This document shows, piece after piece, positions 1 to 7,656 of a stretch of DNA of 9,688 nt. The stretch spans positions 1-9,688 of the forward strand of contig MHXL01000159.1 in assembly GCA_001824455.1 (NCBI GenBank). Reading direction: 5' to 3'. Both the position numbers and the translations under genes were made by a program. Within the stretch, counting starts at the first letter, position 1; every line of letters starts with the position of its first letter. Source of the DNA: Desulfuromonadaceae bacterium GWB2_53_15 (GTDB taxonomy: Bacteria > Desulfobacterota > Desulfuromonadia > Geobacterales > Pseudopelobacteraceae). The notes under the pieces were generated by a model that saw nothing but the letters and a program-made list of their open reading frames with translations, had not been told where the DNA came from and made no database searches.

Positions 1-2
1 CG

Positions 3-1739
3 CTGTCAGCGCAGTTTATCAAGGCCCGGCAGGCACAGGAGGCGCTGAAACTGGCCTACAACGAGGTGGAGATGCGCGTGCAGCAGCGGACAGCCGAGTT
101 GGACGCGACCAATACAGCATTAAAGGCAGAGATCGCCGTGCGCAAGCAGGCCGAGCAGGCACTGCATGAAAGCGCGGCCAACCTGTGTGCAACGCTCAAC
201 GCAACCGCAGATGGAATATTGGCTGTTGGCGTAAAAGCGGAGGTTCTCTTTTTTAGCCAGCGCTTTACCGAGTTATGGAACATCCCCCCAACCATTGTGG
301 GGGCCTGTGACGATAACTCCCTGCTTGGTCATGTTCTGGAACAATTGTCCGATCCGGATGCCTTTCTGAAGAGGGTACACGACCTCTACAAATCGAATGA
401 GAACAGTTTCGACGTAATTCACTTCAAGGACGGCAGGGTCTTTGAACGTTATTCCTTCCCGCTGTGGCTTAATAAGCCGCTGGGGCGGGTATGGTCTTTC
501 CGCGACATCACCGAGCGTAAGCTGGCCGAGCAGGAATTGCTGCAAGCCAAAGCAAATGCCGAATCGGCCAACATCGCCAAGAGCCGCTTCCTGGCAACCA
601 TGAGCCACGAGATCCGTACCCCGATGAACGGTGTCATCGGCATGCTGGAGCTGCTGCAGCATTCCGAATTGAATCAGGAACAGTACGAATTCGCCCAAAG
701 CGCCAAAAAGTCGGGTATAGAGCTGGTACGTCTGCTTAACGATATCCTCGATCTTTCAAAAATTGAGGCGGACAAGCTGGAACTTGAATTATCCGACTTT
801 GACCTGCAAGCTGTGATTGACGGCACCATCAACCTTATGTCACTGCATGCCCGCGAAACCGGGCTGAAACTCTCCGCGGCGATAGCGCCCGAAGTCCCGA
901 CCGCCTTGAAAGGTGACGCGGCGCGACTGCGCCAGATCATAACCAACCTGGTCGCCAACGCCATCAAGTTCACCCCCACAGGCACCGTAATGCTCCGGAT
1001 CCAAAAAGACGATGAAGATGAACACACCGCCACCATCCGTTTTCTGGTGCGCGATAGCGGTATCGGCATAGCAGCCGACAAGCTGGATCATATATTTGAC
1101 CCGTTCACACAGGCCGACAGCTCCACCACGCGCAAATATGGCGGCACGGGACTGGGTCTGACAATATGCAAACGGCTGGCAGAACTTATGGGGGGAAGCA
1201 TCGGTGTGGAGAGCGCTGAAGGGCAAGGCTCCATTTTTTGGTTCACCGTTGTAGTGGAGAAGCAAATTGAGGCAGAGGCAGCAGCGCATGTCGGCCCAGT
1301 CGCACCCAAGCCGGTTGGTCCGCCACCGCCAAAAATACCGGTCGCCAACGGCATCCGCATCCTGTTGACCGAGGATGATCCGACCACCCAGAATATAATC
1401 CCCAAGCTCCTGAAAAAATATGGCTACCTGGTAGATGTGGCTGCTAGTGGCGCGGAAGCATTGCAGGCACTGCAGGAAAACGACTATTCGCTGGTACTGA
1501 TGGATTGCATGATGCCGGATATGAATGGTTTCGAGGTCACAGCGGTCATTCGCGATCCGGCTTCAGCCGTACGGCGGCACGACATTCCGATAATCGCGCT
1601 AACCGGAAATGCCATGCGGCAAGATCAAGACAGATGCAGTGCAGCCGGGATGGACGATTATCTTTCCAAACCGATGGTTTTGGACAATCTGCTCGCTAAA
1701 TTGAATAAGTGGTTTAATCGGTCGGATAGTTCATCTTAG
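3..1739 (+). CDS. Hybrid sensor histidine kinase/response regulator, 5'-truncated by window edge
   Basis: Reading frame is open to the left edge (first whole codon at 3), so the N-terminal sensor part is missing. Numbering from the GTG at 66: residues 1-35 continue an upstream charged coiled coil (signalling helix). A PAS-like domain spans about 32-150 and ends in the typical 'FRDITERK' junction. HisKA follows with the H-box '[15 protein letters not shown]', phospho-acceptor His181 (codon 606-608). The HATPase has N-box Asn298, G1 'DSGIGI' from D330 and G2 'GGTGLGL' 359-365. A Pro/Ala-rich linker leads to a C-terminal receiver (about 430-550) with acidic pocket E436-D438, phospho-acceptor Asp480 ('[11 protein letters not shown]'), T513 and K535. 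All catalytic residues are intact, so it should autophosphorylate on ATP and relay His to its own Asp. No Hpt domain is present, so a separate phosphotransfer protein would be needed for further relay. Stimulus and output are unknown. It converges on the tag gene, with 61 bp between stops and no clear terminator. Confidence 0.93.
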   Translation: MSAQFIKARQAQEALKLAYNEVEMRVQQRTAELDATNTALKAEIAVRKQAEQALHESAANLCATLNATADGILAVGVKAEVLFFSQRFTELWNIPPTIVGACDDNSLLGHVLEQLSDPDAFLKRVHDLYKSNENSFDVIHFKDGRVFERYSFPLWLNKPLGRVWSFRDITERKLAEQELLQAKANAESANIAKSRFLATMSHEIRTPMNGVIGMLELLQHSELNQEQYEFAQSAKKSGIELVRLLNDILDLSKIEADKLELELSDFDLQAVIDGTINLMSLHARETGLKLSAAIAPEVPTALKGDAARLRQIITNLVANAIKFTPTGTVMLRIQKDDEDEHTATIRFLVRDSGIGIAADKLDHIFDPFTQADSSTTRKYGGTGLGLTICKRLAELMGGSIGVESAEGQGSIFWFTVVVEKQIEAEAAAHVGPVAPKPVGPPPPKIPVANGIRILLTEDDPTTQNIIPKLLKKYGYLVDVAASGAEALQALQENDYSLVLMDCMMPDMNGFEVTAVIRDPASAVRRHDIPIIALTGNAMRQDQDRCSAAGMDDYLSKPMVLDNLLAKLNKWFNRSDSSS

Positions 1740-1800
1740 AAATCACACCGCACAAACATGTATCAAAAAAGGCATTCCAACAGGGGCTGAAAGAGTTGCC

Positions 1801-2385
1801 TCAAGCCGACAATTCCTGCCAGCGGAAACATTCGCTGGTATGGTCGTTCACCATCCCCACCGCCTGCATGAAGGCATAGCAAATGGTGCTCCCCACAAAG
1901 CGGAAACCACGCTTTTTCAGGTCGCGGCTCATTGCATCCGACACCGGAGTACTGGCCGGAAGCTGTGCCAGGCTGTTCCAGGCATTCCGGATCGGCTTGC
2001 CCTCCACAAAACGCCACAGATAGGCGTCAAAGGAACCGAACTCTTCCTGTACCGCCAGGAAGGCGCGGGCATTGCCGATGGTGGAGGCAATCTTGAGCCG
2101 GTTGCGCACAATGCCGGCATTGGTCAGCAGCTCAGCCTGACGGGTGTCGTCAAAAGCCGCCACCACGGCGGGATCAAACCCGGCAAAGGCGCTGCGGTAA
2201 GCCTCTCGCTTGCGCAGGATCGTGATCCAGGAAAGCCCGGCCTGGGCCCCCTCCAGTGTCAGGAATTCAAACAGCAAGCGGTCATCGTGTACCGGAACGC
2301 CCCATTCCAGGTCGTGGTAACCACGATACAGCGGGTCGCTGCCTGCCCAGACGCAGCGGACTATTTCAGACTTCTCGTTCATCAT
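1801..2385 (-). CDS. tag: DNA-3-methyladenine glycosylase I
   Basis: Base-excision repair enzyme that removes 3-methyladenine from alkylated DNA (family function). The 194-aa length is close to E. coli Tag. It aligns along its whole length: 'YHDLEWGVP' at 23-31, 'LEGAQAGLSWITIL' around 44-57, and 'KKRGFRFVGSTICYAFMQAVGMVNDH' near the C-terminus (split here only by mention). The zinc-snap ligands expected from E. coli Tag are all present: Cys11, His24, His182 and Cys186. Glu45 and Trp53 sit where the substrate-pocket Glu38 and Trp46 lie. Start: two adjacent ATGs; the outer one (2383-2385) is 4-5 nt after an AAAAGGA-like Shine-Dalgarno. It begins 22 bp after the aldo/keto reductase stop on the same strand with no terminator between, so the two are likely co-transcribed with tag second. 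Confidence 0.95.
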   Translation of the reverse strand: MMNEKSEIVRCVWAGSDPLYRGYHDLEWGVPVHDDRLLFEFLTLEGAQAGLSWITILRKREAYRSAFAGFDPAVVAAFDDTRQAELLTNAGIVRNRLKIASTIGNARAFLAVQEEFGSFDAYLWRFVEGKPIRNAWNSLAQLPASTPVSDAMSRDLKKRGFRFVGSTICYAFMQAVGMVNDHTSECFRWQELSA

Positions 2386-2407
2386 GCATCCTTTTCCAAG
2401 TTAGCGC

Positions 2408-3415
<1,008 letters not shown>

Positions 3416-3423
3416 GTTCATCG

Positions 3424-3429
3424 CTCCTT
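3424..3429 (-). promoter_or_regulatory. Shine-Dalgarno of aldo/keto reductase (decides start)
   Basis: AAGGAG on the minus strand. Spacing to the ATG at 3415 is 8 nt (normal); spacing to the ATG at 3421 is only 2 nt (too short). This favours the inner start codon. Confidence 0.7.
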
Positions 3430-3561
3430 GTGCGTCTGCTTATTTAAGTTCATGCGAAAAAAAGAGCATAATCGGCTCGCCCTCAAACCGGCCAGCGTAC
3501 AACCCCCATAATTGTATTTTCACCAGCAATCCGAACTTCACAGACGATTTTCCGTCGTGCA

Positions 3562-5307
3562 TTAACGATGGATGATTCCTGTTTTTCTGCCGGTTTCCGG
3601 ATCGGCCTTGGATGTCCCATATGCTTTACGGTCTTTTATGACAGGCAGCGAGAAGTCCCCCTCAATATGCCAGGCATCCTTCAAATAAACCCACGGGGCT
3701 AAAGCTGAGAGAGAATAACCTTGTTCCAGTTCGATCTTATCCGATTGCATCTTGTTTATAAACAAACCCTTGCGGTTGGCAAGCACTTCGTGACTGCCGC
3801 TAAAGGGGAAGGCGCCGGGATCGCTGAATTCCCACTTGATTTTCTGCAATTGAGTGCCGTCCTGAGAGCCATGGCAAGAGTCGCATGAGCGGCTTTTCCC
3901 CAATTTGTGCGACATCTTGTCCATTTGAATCCAAAGCAGGGCATTGTTGTTTTCCGGCAAACCGCCAAACAGACCCACATAACCCCAGGCATCATCCGTC
4001 CTTTTCAGAGCCGGAAGATCAAGCGGGTAGCGCCAATGCAGGCCGGGTTTGAATGGTGACGTTTTCTGATTCATAACCGCCATGGGAAAGGGCTTGACCG
4101 GAATCCAACGCCCCTTTTGGTCCCGGATCAGGACAGGTTCCGCCATATAGCCGTAATAGGCCTTGTATTTGAAGTAAGGGGTAGCCGCACCCGCTATCTG
4201 GCCCGGCCCCCAGTATGTTCCTTGGTAGCCGGCCACCTGCTGGATGTGGCACGCTTCGCAGGAAAGCTTACTGTGCAGGGAGGTTGTATGGGTCTTGACC
4301 GCTTCAGGATGGCACCGTTTGCAGGAATCCTGAGCCTGTCGTCTGACCATGCCGTGGCCGATGGCCGGGTTGTTTTTTGTGCTCTCGTGACAATCAAGAC
4401 AACCGACCTTGGCTTTGAGGTGGACATCCGGGTCGTTTCCTTCGGGGAAGGAGAATGAACCGCCGAAATATCCCGCTCCGCGGCGCCGGTCCTCGGGTCC
4501 CGCATGGCAGATGGATGCCCGACCGTTACCGTAGCAGCTTTCAGGCGGTGGAGTCTTCATGAATGTATGGGGTCCAACGCCAGGGCTGGCGGAATTCTTC
4601 CTGCCCGGATTGAAATGGCAGTCCAGGCAGCCGACATGACAGCTGTTGCATACCCTCTGGTTGATGCGATTGCTGTCGGCCGACATGGGGATCAAGGTGT
4701 TGGCCTGCATCGACTCGAAGTTACCTTCAAACCATGGGCCGCAATTGTGGGGGCCGCGTTCTTTATCAAGCCATCCCTTGTATTGGCTCTGTTTACCATT
4801 GGTTGCCATGGTGCTTCTGGAAAATTCTTCAAATTCCTTACGGTGACATGCCCCACAGGTTTTCTTCATGACATCGAAATCCTGACTCAGGGTATCGACC
4901 TTTTTGTCGTGCCAGGAAAGGGCCGCCACCGAGGTATCCTTGACCTGTTTATTATCTTTCTCGGTAACGGTATATAAGCGATTCACGGGGTTTGTACCGT
5001 ATTCAAGCGGGTATCGCCTGGCCGACGTGATGACCGCAAACCCTTTTTTAGACACCACCAGCAAACGGGCCAGACCTTTATGTGCGCTATCCTTGTCCTT
5101 GCCGTCCGGGTTACCCAAATGGCATTCGCTGCAAGTGGCCGGCATACGTGTCTGAGCCTCGACTTCCTGGCTGGTCACCGCAAAAGAACCGTATCCCAGA
5201 GACTCCATCCTTTGACGGCTGCCATGGCACTTGTTGCAGCTATCCGACGCTTCGGCGGTAATTGCAGATACTAATGCCAAGATACATACAATGATTGTCC
5301 GTTTCAT
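3562..5307 (-). CDS. Secreted multihaem c-type cytochrome (nine CXXCH motifs plus one CX8CH)
   Basis: 581 aa with a Sec signal peptide: MKR start, hydrophobic core 5-18, likely cleavage after 'AEA' at residue 20. Nine canonical haem c motifs follow: CNKCH 24, CSECH 59, CGACH 151, CNSCH 220, CLDCH 227, CLDCH 303, CKRCH 329, CEACH 350 and CDSCH 475. A tenth candidate site is spaced atypically: Cys258...Cys267-His268, eight residues between the cysteines. One further lone Cys189 lies in 'GPHNCGPWFEGN'. The export signal and haems imply a periplasmic or outer-surface electron carrier or reductase. The roughly 120-residue haem-free stretch between motifs 350 and 475, rich in Tyr, Lys and Trp, and the haem-free C-terminal 100 residues could hold a substrate site or partner interface (inference). 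I do not recognise a named family; it lacks the CXXCK signature of NrfA/Otr-type enzymes. SD AAAGGAG (5318-5324) is 10 nt from the ATG. It appears monocistronic, with its own promoter region upstream. Confidence 0.9.
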   Translation of the reverse strand: MKRTIIVCILALVSAITAEASDSCNKCHGSRQRMESLGYGSFAVTSQEVEAQTRMPATCSECHLGNPDGKDKDSAHKGLARLLVVSKKGFAVITSARRYPLEYGTNPVNRLYTVTEKDNKQVKDTSVAALSWHDKKVDTLSQDFDVMKKTCGACHRKEFEEFSRSTMATNGKQSQYKGWLDKERGPHNCGPWFEGNFESMQANTLIPMSADSNRINQRVCNSCHVGCLDCHFNPGRKNSASPGVGPHTFMKTPPPESCYGNGRASICHAGPEDRRRGAGYFGGSFSFPEGNDPDVHLKAKVGCLDCHESTKNNPAIGHGMVRRQAQDSCKRCHPEAVKTHTTSLHSKLSCEACHIQQVAGYQGTYWGPGQIAGAATPYFKYKAYYGYMAEPVLIRDQKGRWIPVKPFPMAVMNQKTSPFKPGLHWRYPLDLPALKRTDDAWGYVGLFGGLPENNNALLWIQMDKMSHKLGKSRSCDSCHGSQDGTQLQKIKWEFSDPGAFPFSGSHEVLANRKGLFINKMQSDKIELEQGYSLSALAPWVYLKDAWHIEGDFSLPVIKDRKAYGTSKADPETGRKTGIIHR

Positions 5308-5342
5308 GGTGAGAAGGCTCCTTTCAGTTACTTTTCAATTGC

Positions 5343-5372
5343 ACTACATTCCTCACGGAGGAAGTCGGTCAA
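5343..5372 (-). promoter_or_regulatory. Candidate sigma70-type promoter of the cytochrome gene with internal dyad
   Basis: On the minus strand: -35 TTGACC (5367-5372), 18-nt spacer, -10-like TGTAGT (5343-5348), predicted start about 30 nt before the ATG. The spacer contains a perfect 6-bp inverted repeat, TTCCTC-ACG-GAGGAA on the + strand (5349-5363), which could be a regulator site. A second TTGACA (5432-5437) just after the upstream gene's stop has no good -10. Moderate to weak evidence. Confidence 0.4.
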
Positions 5373-5441
5373 CGATTGGAAGGTTACGGATGCCGGACCT
5401 GCACATTTACATGAACGGCAAAGCGTGCATTTGTCAAGCGG

Positions 5442-5804
5442 TTAGATGCGGCGAGAACACCAGAGGCGGGCATATATGGCCAGATTGAGGAGCAGCGCCG
5501 ATAGTCCGAACACAAGCTGCGTATGACGCGTCAATCCGAGAGGGTAAAGAAGCGGTTCAAGGTATCGTTCAATGAAAGTAACGCCGTAGCCGGATCCACC
5601 ACCCATCCGTCGCAGATGGTTTTCCAGGTAGGTAAGAGGACATGTCCACCCGCCCAGTTCGATGATCACCCCCCACATGGCAGCAGGAAGATGGTACCAT
5701 GCGATGCGCTGCCAGCGCAGCACCGCCAGTCCACCGAAGAGTACGAAGAACACGAAGGCGGCATGCAGCAAAACCACCATGTCAGCCCAAAAATGGTAGT
5801 TCAT
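5442..5804 (-). CDS. DUF2784 family small membrane protein
   Basis: About 120 aa. It matches what I know of DUF2784: an N-terminal 'WADMVVLLHAAFVFFVLFGG' helix, 'YHLPAAMWGVIIELGGWTCP', 'LTYLENHLRR', then 'FIERYLEPLLYPLGLTR' and a C-terminal hydrophobic helix. Three or four membrane segments are predicted (about residues 8-31, 40-58 and 96-116 in the longer version). Function of the family is unknown. Start: ATGs at 5810 and 5804 are in frame. I prefer 5804 because the only purine-rich stretch (GGGG) is 7 nt upstream of it and abuts the other, and because family members begin close to this point. The gene is preceded by the 118-bp inverted-repeat element, so its leader may contain that structure. 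Stop is 134 bp before the cytochrome start on the same strand. Confidence 0.85.
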   Translation of the reverse strand: MNYHFWADMVVLLHAAFVFFVLFGGLAVLRWQRIAWYHLPAAMWGVIIELGGWTCPLTYLENHLRRMGGGSGYGVTFIERYLEPLLYPLGLTRHTQLVFGLSALLLNLAIYARLWCSRRI

Positions 5805-5823
5805 CCACATACCCCAACTTATT

Positions 5824-5941
5824 CCAATTTCAAATCAAAGATGAAATCAAGGCGGCGAGGATTGAGGCGACGAAGCGTACAAATAGTACGTTGAGGAGCC
5901 GAAGACGAGCCAACGAAGATAGCGCTTTGATTTGGAATTGG
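5824..5941. repeat. 118-bp symmetric inverted-repeat element (MITE/REP-like or structured RNA)
   Basis: Outer arms of 17 bp (5824-5840 and 5925-5941) are inverted repeats with 16 of 17 identical; the one difference would be a U-G wobble in + strand RNA. A 5-bp hairpin CGTAC-AAATA-GTACG (5876-5890) sits exactly at the centre. The two flanks between arms and centre are purine-rich on the + strand, not complementary to each other, and each ends in ACGAAG-like repeats. The element fills nearly all of the gap between pcm copy 1 (right arm ends 3 bp before its stop) and the DUF2784 start. No gene lies inside it. Copy number cannot be judged from this window. Confidence 0.7.
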
Positions 5942-5943
5942 CA

Positions 5944-6603
5944 TTACCATCCAGCGGCCCCGATCAGCGGCACGAAACGGACGCCACACAGCTCTTCCCG
6001 GTGATAGTCATGCTCGGAGACCCTGCGCACCCGGACAAGTATCTGCACCTCGTAGGAGGCTCCGACCGGGATGACCAATCTTCCTCCGATGGCAAGCTGT
6101 TCGAGAAGAGGCTTGGGCACCTGCGGTGCGCCGGCAGTGACGACAATGGCATCGTAGGGAGAATGCTCCAGCCAGCCCAGGGTACCGTCGCCCACATGAA
6201 CGACAATATTGCTGTAACCGAGCATTGCCAGGCGCTGGCGGGCACTATGCGCCAATCCTTCCAGACGCTCTACACTGTAGACGGCACCGACAATCCGGCT
6301 GAGTATTGCAGCGGCATAGCCCGAGCCGGTGCCGATTTCCAGCACCCGGTCGCTGCTCGACAATTCCAGCGCTTCGGTCATATACGCCACGATGTAGGGT
6401 TGCGAGATGGTCTGCCCCTCTTCAATGGGAAGCGGACCATCTTCGTAGGCCAATTCCTGCATCCCCTCGCCGACAAATGCCTCGCGGGGCACTTCACGCA
6501 TTGCCCTCAGGACCTCCGGATCATGAATGCCACGCCTTGCCAGATGTTCCCTGATCATAATTTCGCGCAGGTAATCCGAGCTTTTTGTTAAAGGAAGTCT
6601 CAT
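5944..6603 (-). CDS. pcm: Protein-L-isoaspartate O-methyltransferase, cytoplasmic copy
   Basis: SAM-dependent methylation of L-isoaspartyl residues in damaged proteins, starting their repair. Signature elements in order: 'RRGIHDPEVLRAMREVPREAFV', '[22 protein letters not shown]', SAM-binding motif I '[15 protein letters not shown]', 'YDAIVVTAGAP' and 'GGRLVIPVG'. About 219 aa, close to E. coli Pcm (208). No signal peptide. Start is uncertain: in-frame candidates are TTG 6630, ATG 6621, ATG 6603 and ATG 6558, and none has a good Shine-Dalgarno. Codons from 6630 to about 6580 are AT-rich, unlike the body of the gene, so the longest version is doubtful. ATG 6621 overlaps the stop of a 12-codon ORF as TAATG, so coupled translation from there is possible. 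It is divergent from the non-coding RNA gene to its right. A paralogue with a signal sequence lies at 8754-9470. Confidence 0.92.
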   Translation of the reverse strand: MRLPLTKSSDYLREIMIREHLARRGIHDPEVLRAMREVPREAFVGEGMQELAYEDGPLPIEEGQTISQPYIVAYMTEALELSSSDRVLEIGTGSGYAAAILSRIVGAVYSVERLEGLAHSARQRLAMLGYSNIVVHVGDGTLGWLEHSPYDAIVVTAGAPQVPKPLLEQLAIGGRLVIPVGASYEVQILVRVRRVSEHDYHREELCGVRFVPLIGAAGW

Positions 6604-6682
6604 TCGAAAACAATATCGCATTACTGGCAATACGCAAATTTTGAGCGCGCAACCATCATAAAAAAATTAATTTTTCTCCTGC

Positions 6683-6710
6683 TTGACAAGCTCAGACCCG
6701 GTTGTAAAAT
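6683..6710 (+). promoter_or_regulatory. Near-consensus sigma70 promoter of the ncRNA
   Basis: TTGACA (6683-6688, 6/6), 16-nt spacer, TAAAAT (6705-6710, 5/6). The predicted start at about 6716-6718 coincides with the first base of the RNA's closing helix (6718). No protein gene follows on this strand before the terminator at 6979. Confidence 0.7.
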
Positions 6711-6716
6711 TTATTT

Positions 6717-7010
6717 AACACTGAAAATGCTCTTTGAAAAATGCTCTGGAATTCAGGTAATAAGCAATTATGGAACCTGCCGATCAATTAAGGTAATGGT
6801 TCCGGGTACAGACGTGGTGTGCAAGCCCTCTTAGGAGAAGGAAGCCTGAAGCGTATTCCCGGGGGATACTGAAAAAAAGGGTAGTAACGTAAACGGTTAT
6901 ACTGAATTCCAGCGCACAACACTGATTGACGTGTCATGGGATAAGCATTCTCAGCACCACGCCATTCAGTGTACATGGAAAAGCCCCGGAAAATATCCCG
7001 GGGCTTTTCT
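6717..7010 (+). ncRNA. Putative free-standing structured non-coding RNA, about 290 nt, family unknown
   Basis: A strong promoter ends 7 nt upstream and a rho-independent terminator ends the unit. Long-range helices seen by eye: P1 6718-6725 with 6965-6972 (ACACTGAA/TTCAGTGT, 8 bp, joins 5' and 3' ends); P2 6726-6731 with 6944-6949 (AATGCT/AGCATT, 6 bp); P3 6742-6756 with 6902-6916 (14 of 15 paired, 11 consecutive). Local hairpins: 6772-6777 with 6798-6803 (GGAACC/GGTTCC), 6853-6859 with 6863-6869 (7 bp, one G-U) and 6919-6922 with 6931-6934. No convincing ORF lies inside. I see no match to the conserved cores I know for 6S, tmRNA, RNase P, SRP RNA or the GEMM riboswitch. It is not a leader for a protein gene, because the terminator closes it and the next gene converges. 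Role is unknown; a trans-acting or protein-binding RNA is the simplest reading. Confidence 0.6.
6979..7008. terminator. Bidirectional rho-independent terminator
   Basis: Perfect 11-bp stem AAAAGCCCCGG / CCGGGGCTTTT (6979-6989 with 6998-7008) with an 8-nt loop. The A/T ends of the stem give a U run in either direction. On + it ends the putative ncRNA 6 nt after its closing helix. On - it lies about 40 bp after the stop of the PF04008 gene. It serves the two converging units. Confidence 0.9.
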
Positions 7011-7049
7011 AGTTCCAATGAAGCAGTGTGTCTGTTTAGCTAAAATAGT

Positions 7050-7538
7050 TTACCGCTTGTAGCCCATCTTCCGCAACAGTGCCCGTCGCTCCAGGCGGTC
7101 GTCGTGAGTTTCCTGACCAAGGGGCGGATATCCGTCAATAACGCCCAGGATGCCCCACCCCTGAAGGGTGGATGCGACAACCACCTGGAGCGGGTTGGAA
7201 GTGGCACAGTAAATCTGGCAGACCTCCGGGCAGTTCTTGATCTGGTTGAGAACATTGATGGGATAGGCCTCGCGCAGCAGGATACAAAAGACATGGCCAG
7301 CGCCGATCGCCTTCAGGACGGTCAGACATGCTTTTTCCAGCTCGTCGTCATTGCCCTCGATCCGAATCAGACAGGGGCCGGATGCCTCGCTAAAGGCAAC
7401 ACCGAAGCGGGCCTGCGGCACGGTGGTGGCAATGACCTCGTACAGATCCTCTGCGGTCTTGATGAAGTGTGTCTGACCAATGATGATGTTGCACCCTTCC
7501 GGATATTCGATCTTGACGGCATGCATCTCTAGATTCAT
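7050..7538 (-). CDS. Adenosine-specific kinase family protein (PF04008)
   Basis: 162 aa, close to full family length. Recognised from 'VKIEYPEGCNIIIGQTHFIKT', 'VPQARFGVAFSEASG', 'IRIEGNDDEL', 'AIGAGHVFCILLREAYPINV', 'VCQIYCATSNP' and the end 'LRKMGYKR', all characteristic of this archaeal/bacterial family. The family name comes from structural work suggesting adenosine binding; a kinase activity in this organism is not demonstrated by sequence, and no classical kinase motif is visible. Cytoplasmic, no signal peptide. Start chosen at ATG 7538, which has AAAGGAG (7545-7551) 6 nt upstream; the longer ORF to 7589 would add 17 residues across the promoter. It has its own promoter (7566-7593) and the bidirectional terminator at 6979-7008, so it looks monocistronic. 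Confidence 0.9.
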   Translation of the reverse strand: MNLEMHAVKIEYPEGCNIIIGQTHFIKTAEDLYEVIATTVPQARFGVAFSEASGPCLIRIEGNDDELEKACLTVLKAIGAGHVFCILLREAYPINVLNQIKNCPEVCQIYCATSNPLQVVVASTLQGWGILGVIDGYPPLGQETHDDRLERRALLRKMGYKR

Positions 7539-7544
7539 GGTCTT

Positions 7545-7551
7545 CTCCTTT
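7545..7551 (-). promoter_or_regulatory. Shine-Dalgarno of the PF04008 gene (decides start)
   Basis: AAAGGAG on the minus strand, 6 nt from ATG 7538. It rules out the 17-residue longer ORF that begins upstream. Confidence 0.85.
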
Positions 7552-7565
7552 CGCCCATGGGCGTA

Positions 7566-7593
7566 AGTATAACAGGTTAATGGCCACATTCAA
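7566..7593 (-). promoter_or_regulatory. Promoter of the PF04008 gene, extended -10
   Basis: On the minus strand: TTGAAT (7588-7593), 16-nt spacer, TATACT (7566-7571) preceded by TGT, an extended -10. Predicted start about 20 nt before the ATG at 7538. Confidence 0.6.
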
Positions 7594-7656
7594 ATTTCCC
7601 GGCGCTCCGACCACTTCGAAAAACTTGTTATCGCGCAATGCGCCCCTGCCGCTGTC

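Noticed and set aside
3539..3559. Imperfect 7-bp hairpin just after the cytochrome stop, as a terminator
   Set aside because: The stem has a bulge, is short, and has no U run on the minus-strand side. It may contribute to 3' end stability but does not qualify as a terminator.
3422..3561. Possible promoter or small gene between the cytochrome and the aldo/keto reductase
   Set aside because: Only weak -10-like hexamers (TTAAAT on -, CATAAT on +) without convincing -35 partners, and no ORF with an SD; I see nothing to call beyond the reductase SD.
6796..6834. 12-codon + strand ORF inside the ncRNA
   Set aside because: The AAGG upstream is only 2 nt from the ATG, and the sequence is used in the GGAACC/GGTTCC hairpin; nothing supports translation.
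6717..7010. 6S RNA, retron msr-msd, GEMM riboswitch or group II intron remnant
   Set aside because: End-pairing recalls 6S and retrons, but the length is too great for 6S and no reverse transcriptase is nearby. I see no GEMM core or intron domain V, and no downstream + strand gene for a riboswitch to control.
6788..7018. 76-codon minus-strand ORF across the ncRNA region
   Set aside because: Its start lies next to, and its first codons run through, the terminator hairpin. It has no SD and no recognisable domain, and the + strand promoter/helix/terminator set explains the stretch better.
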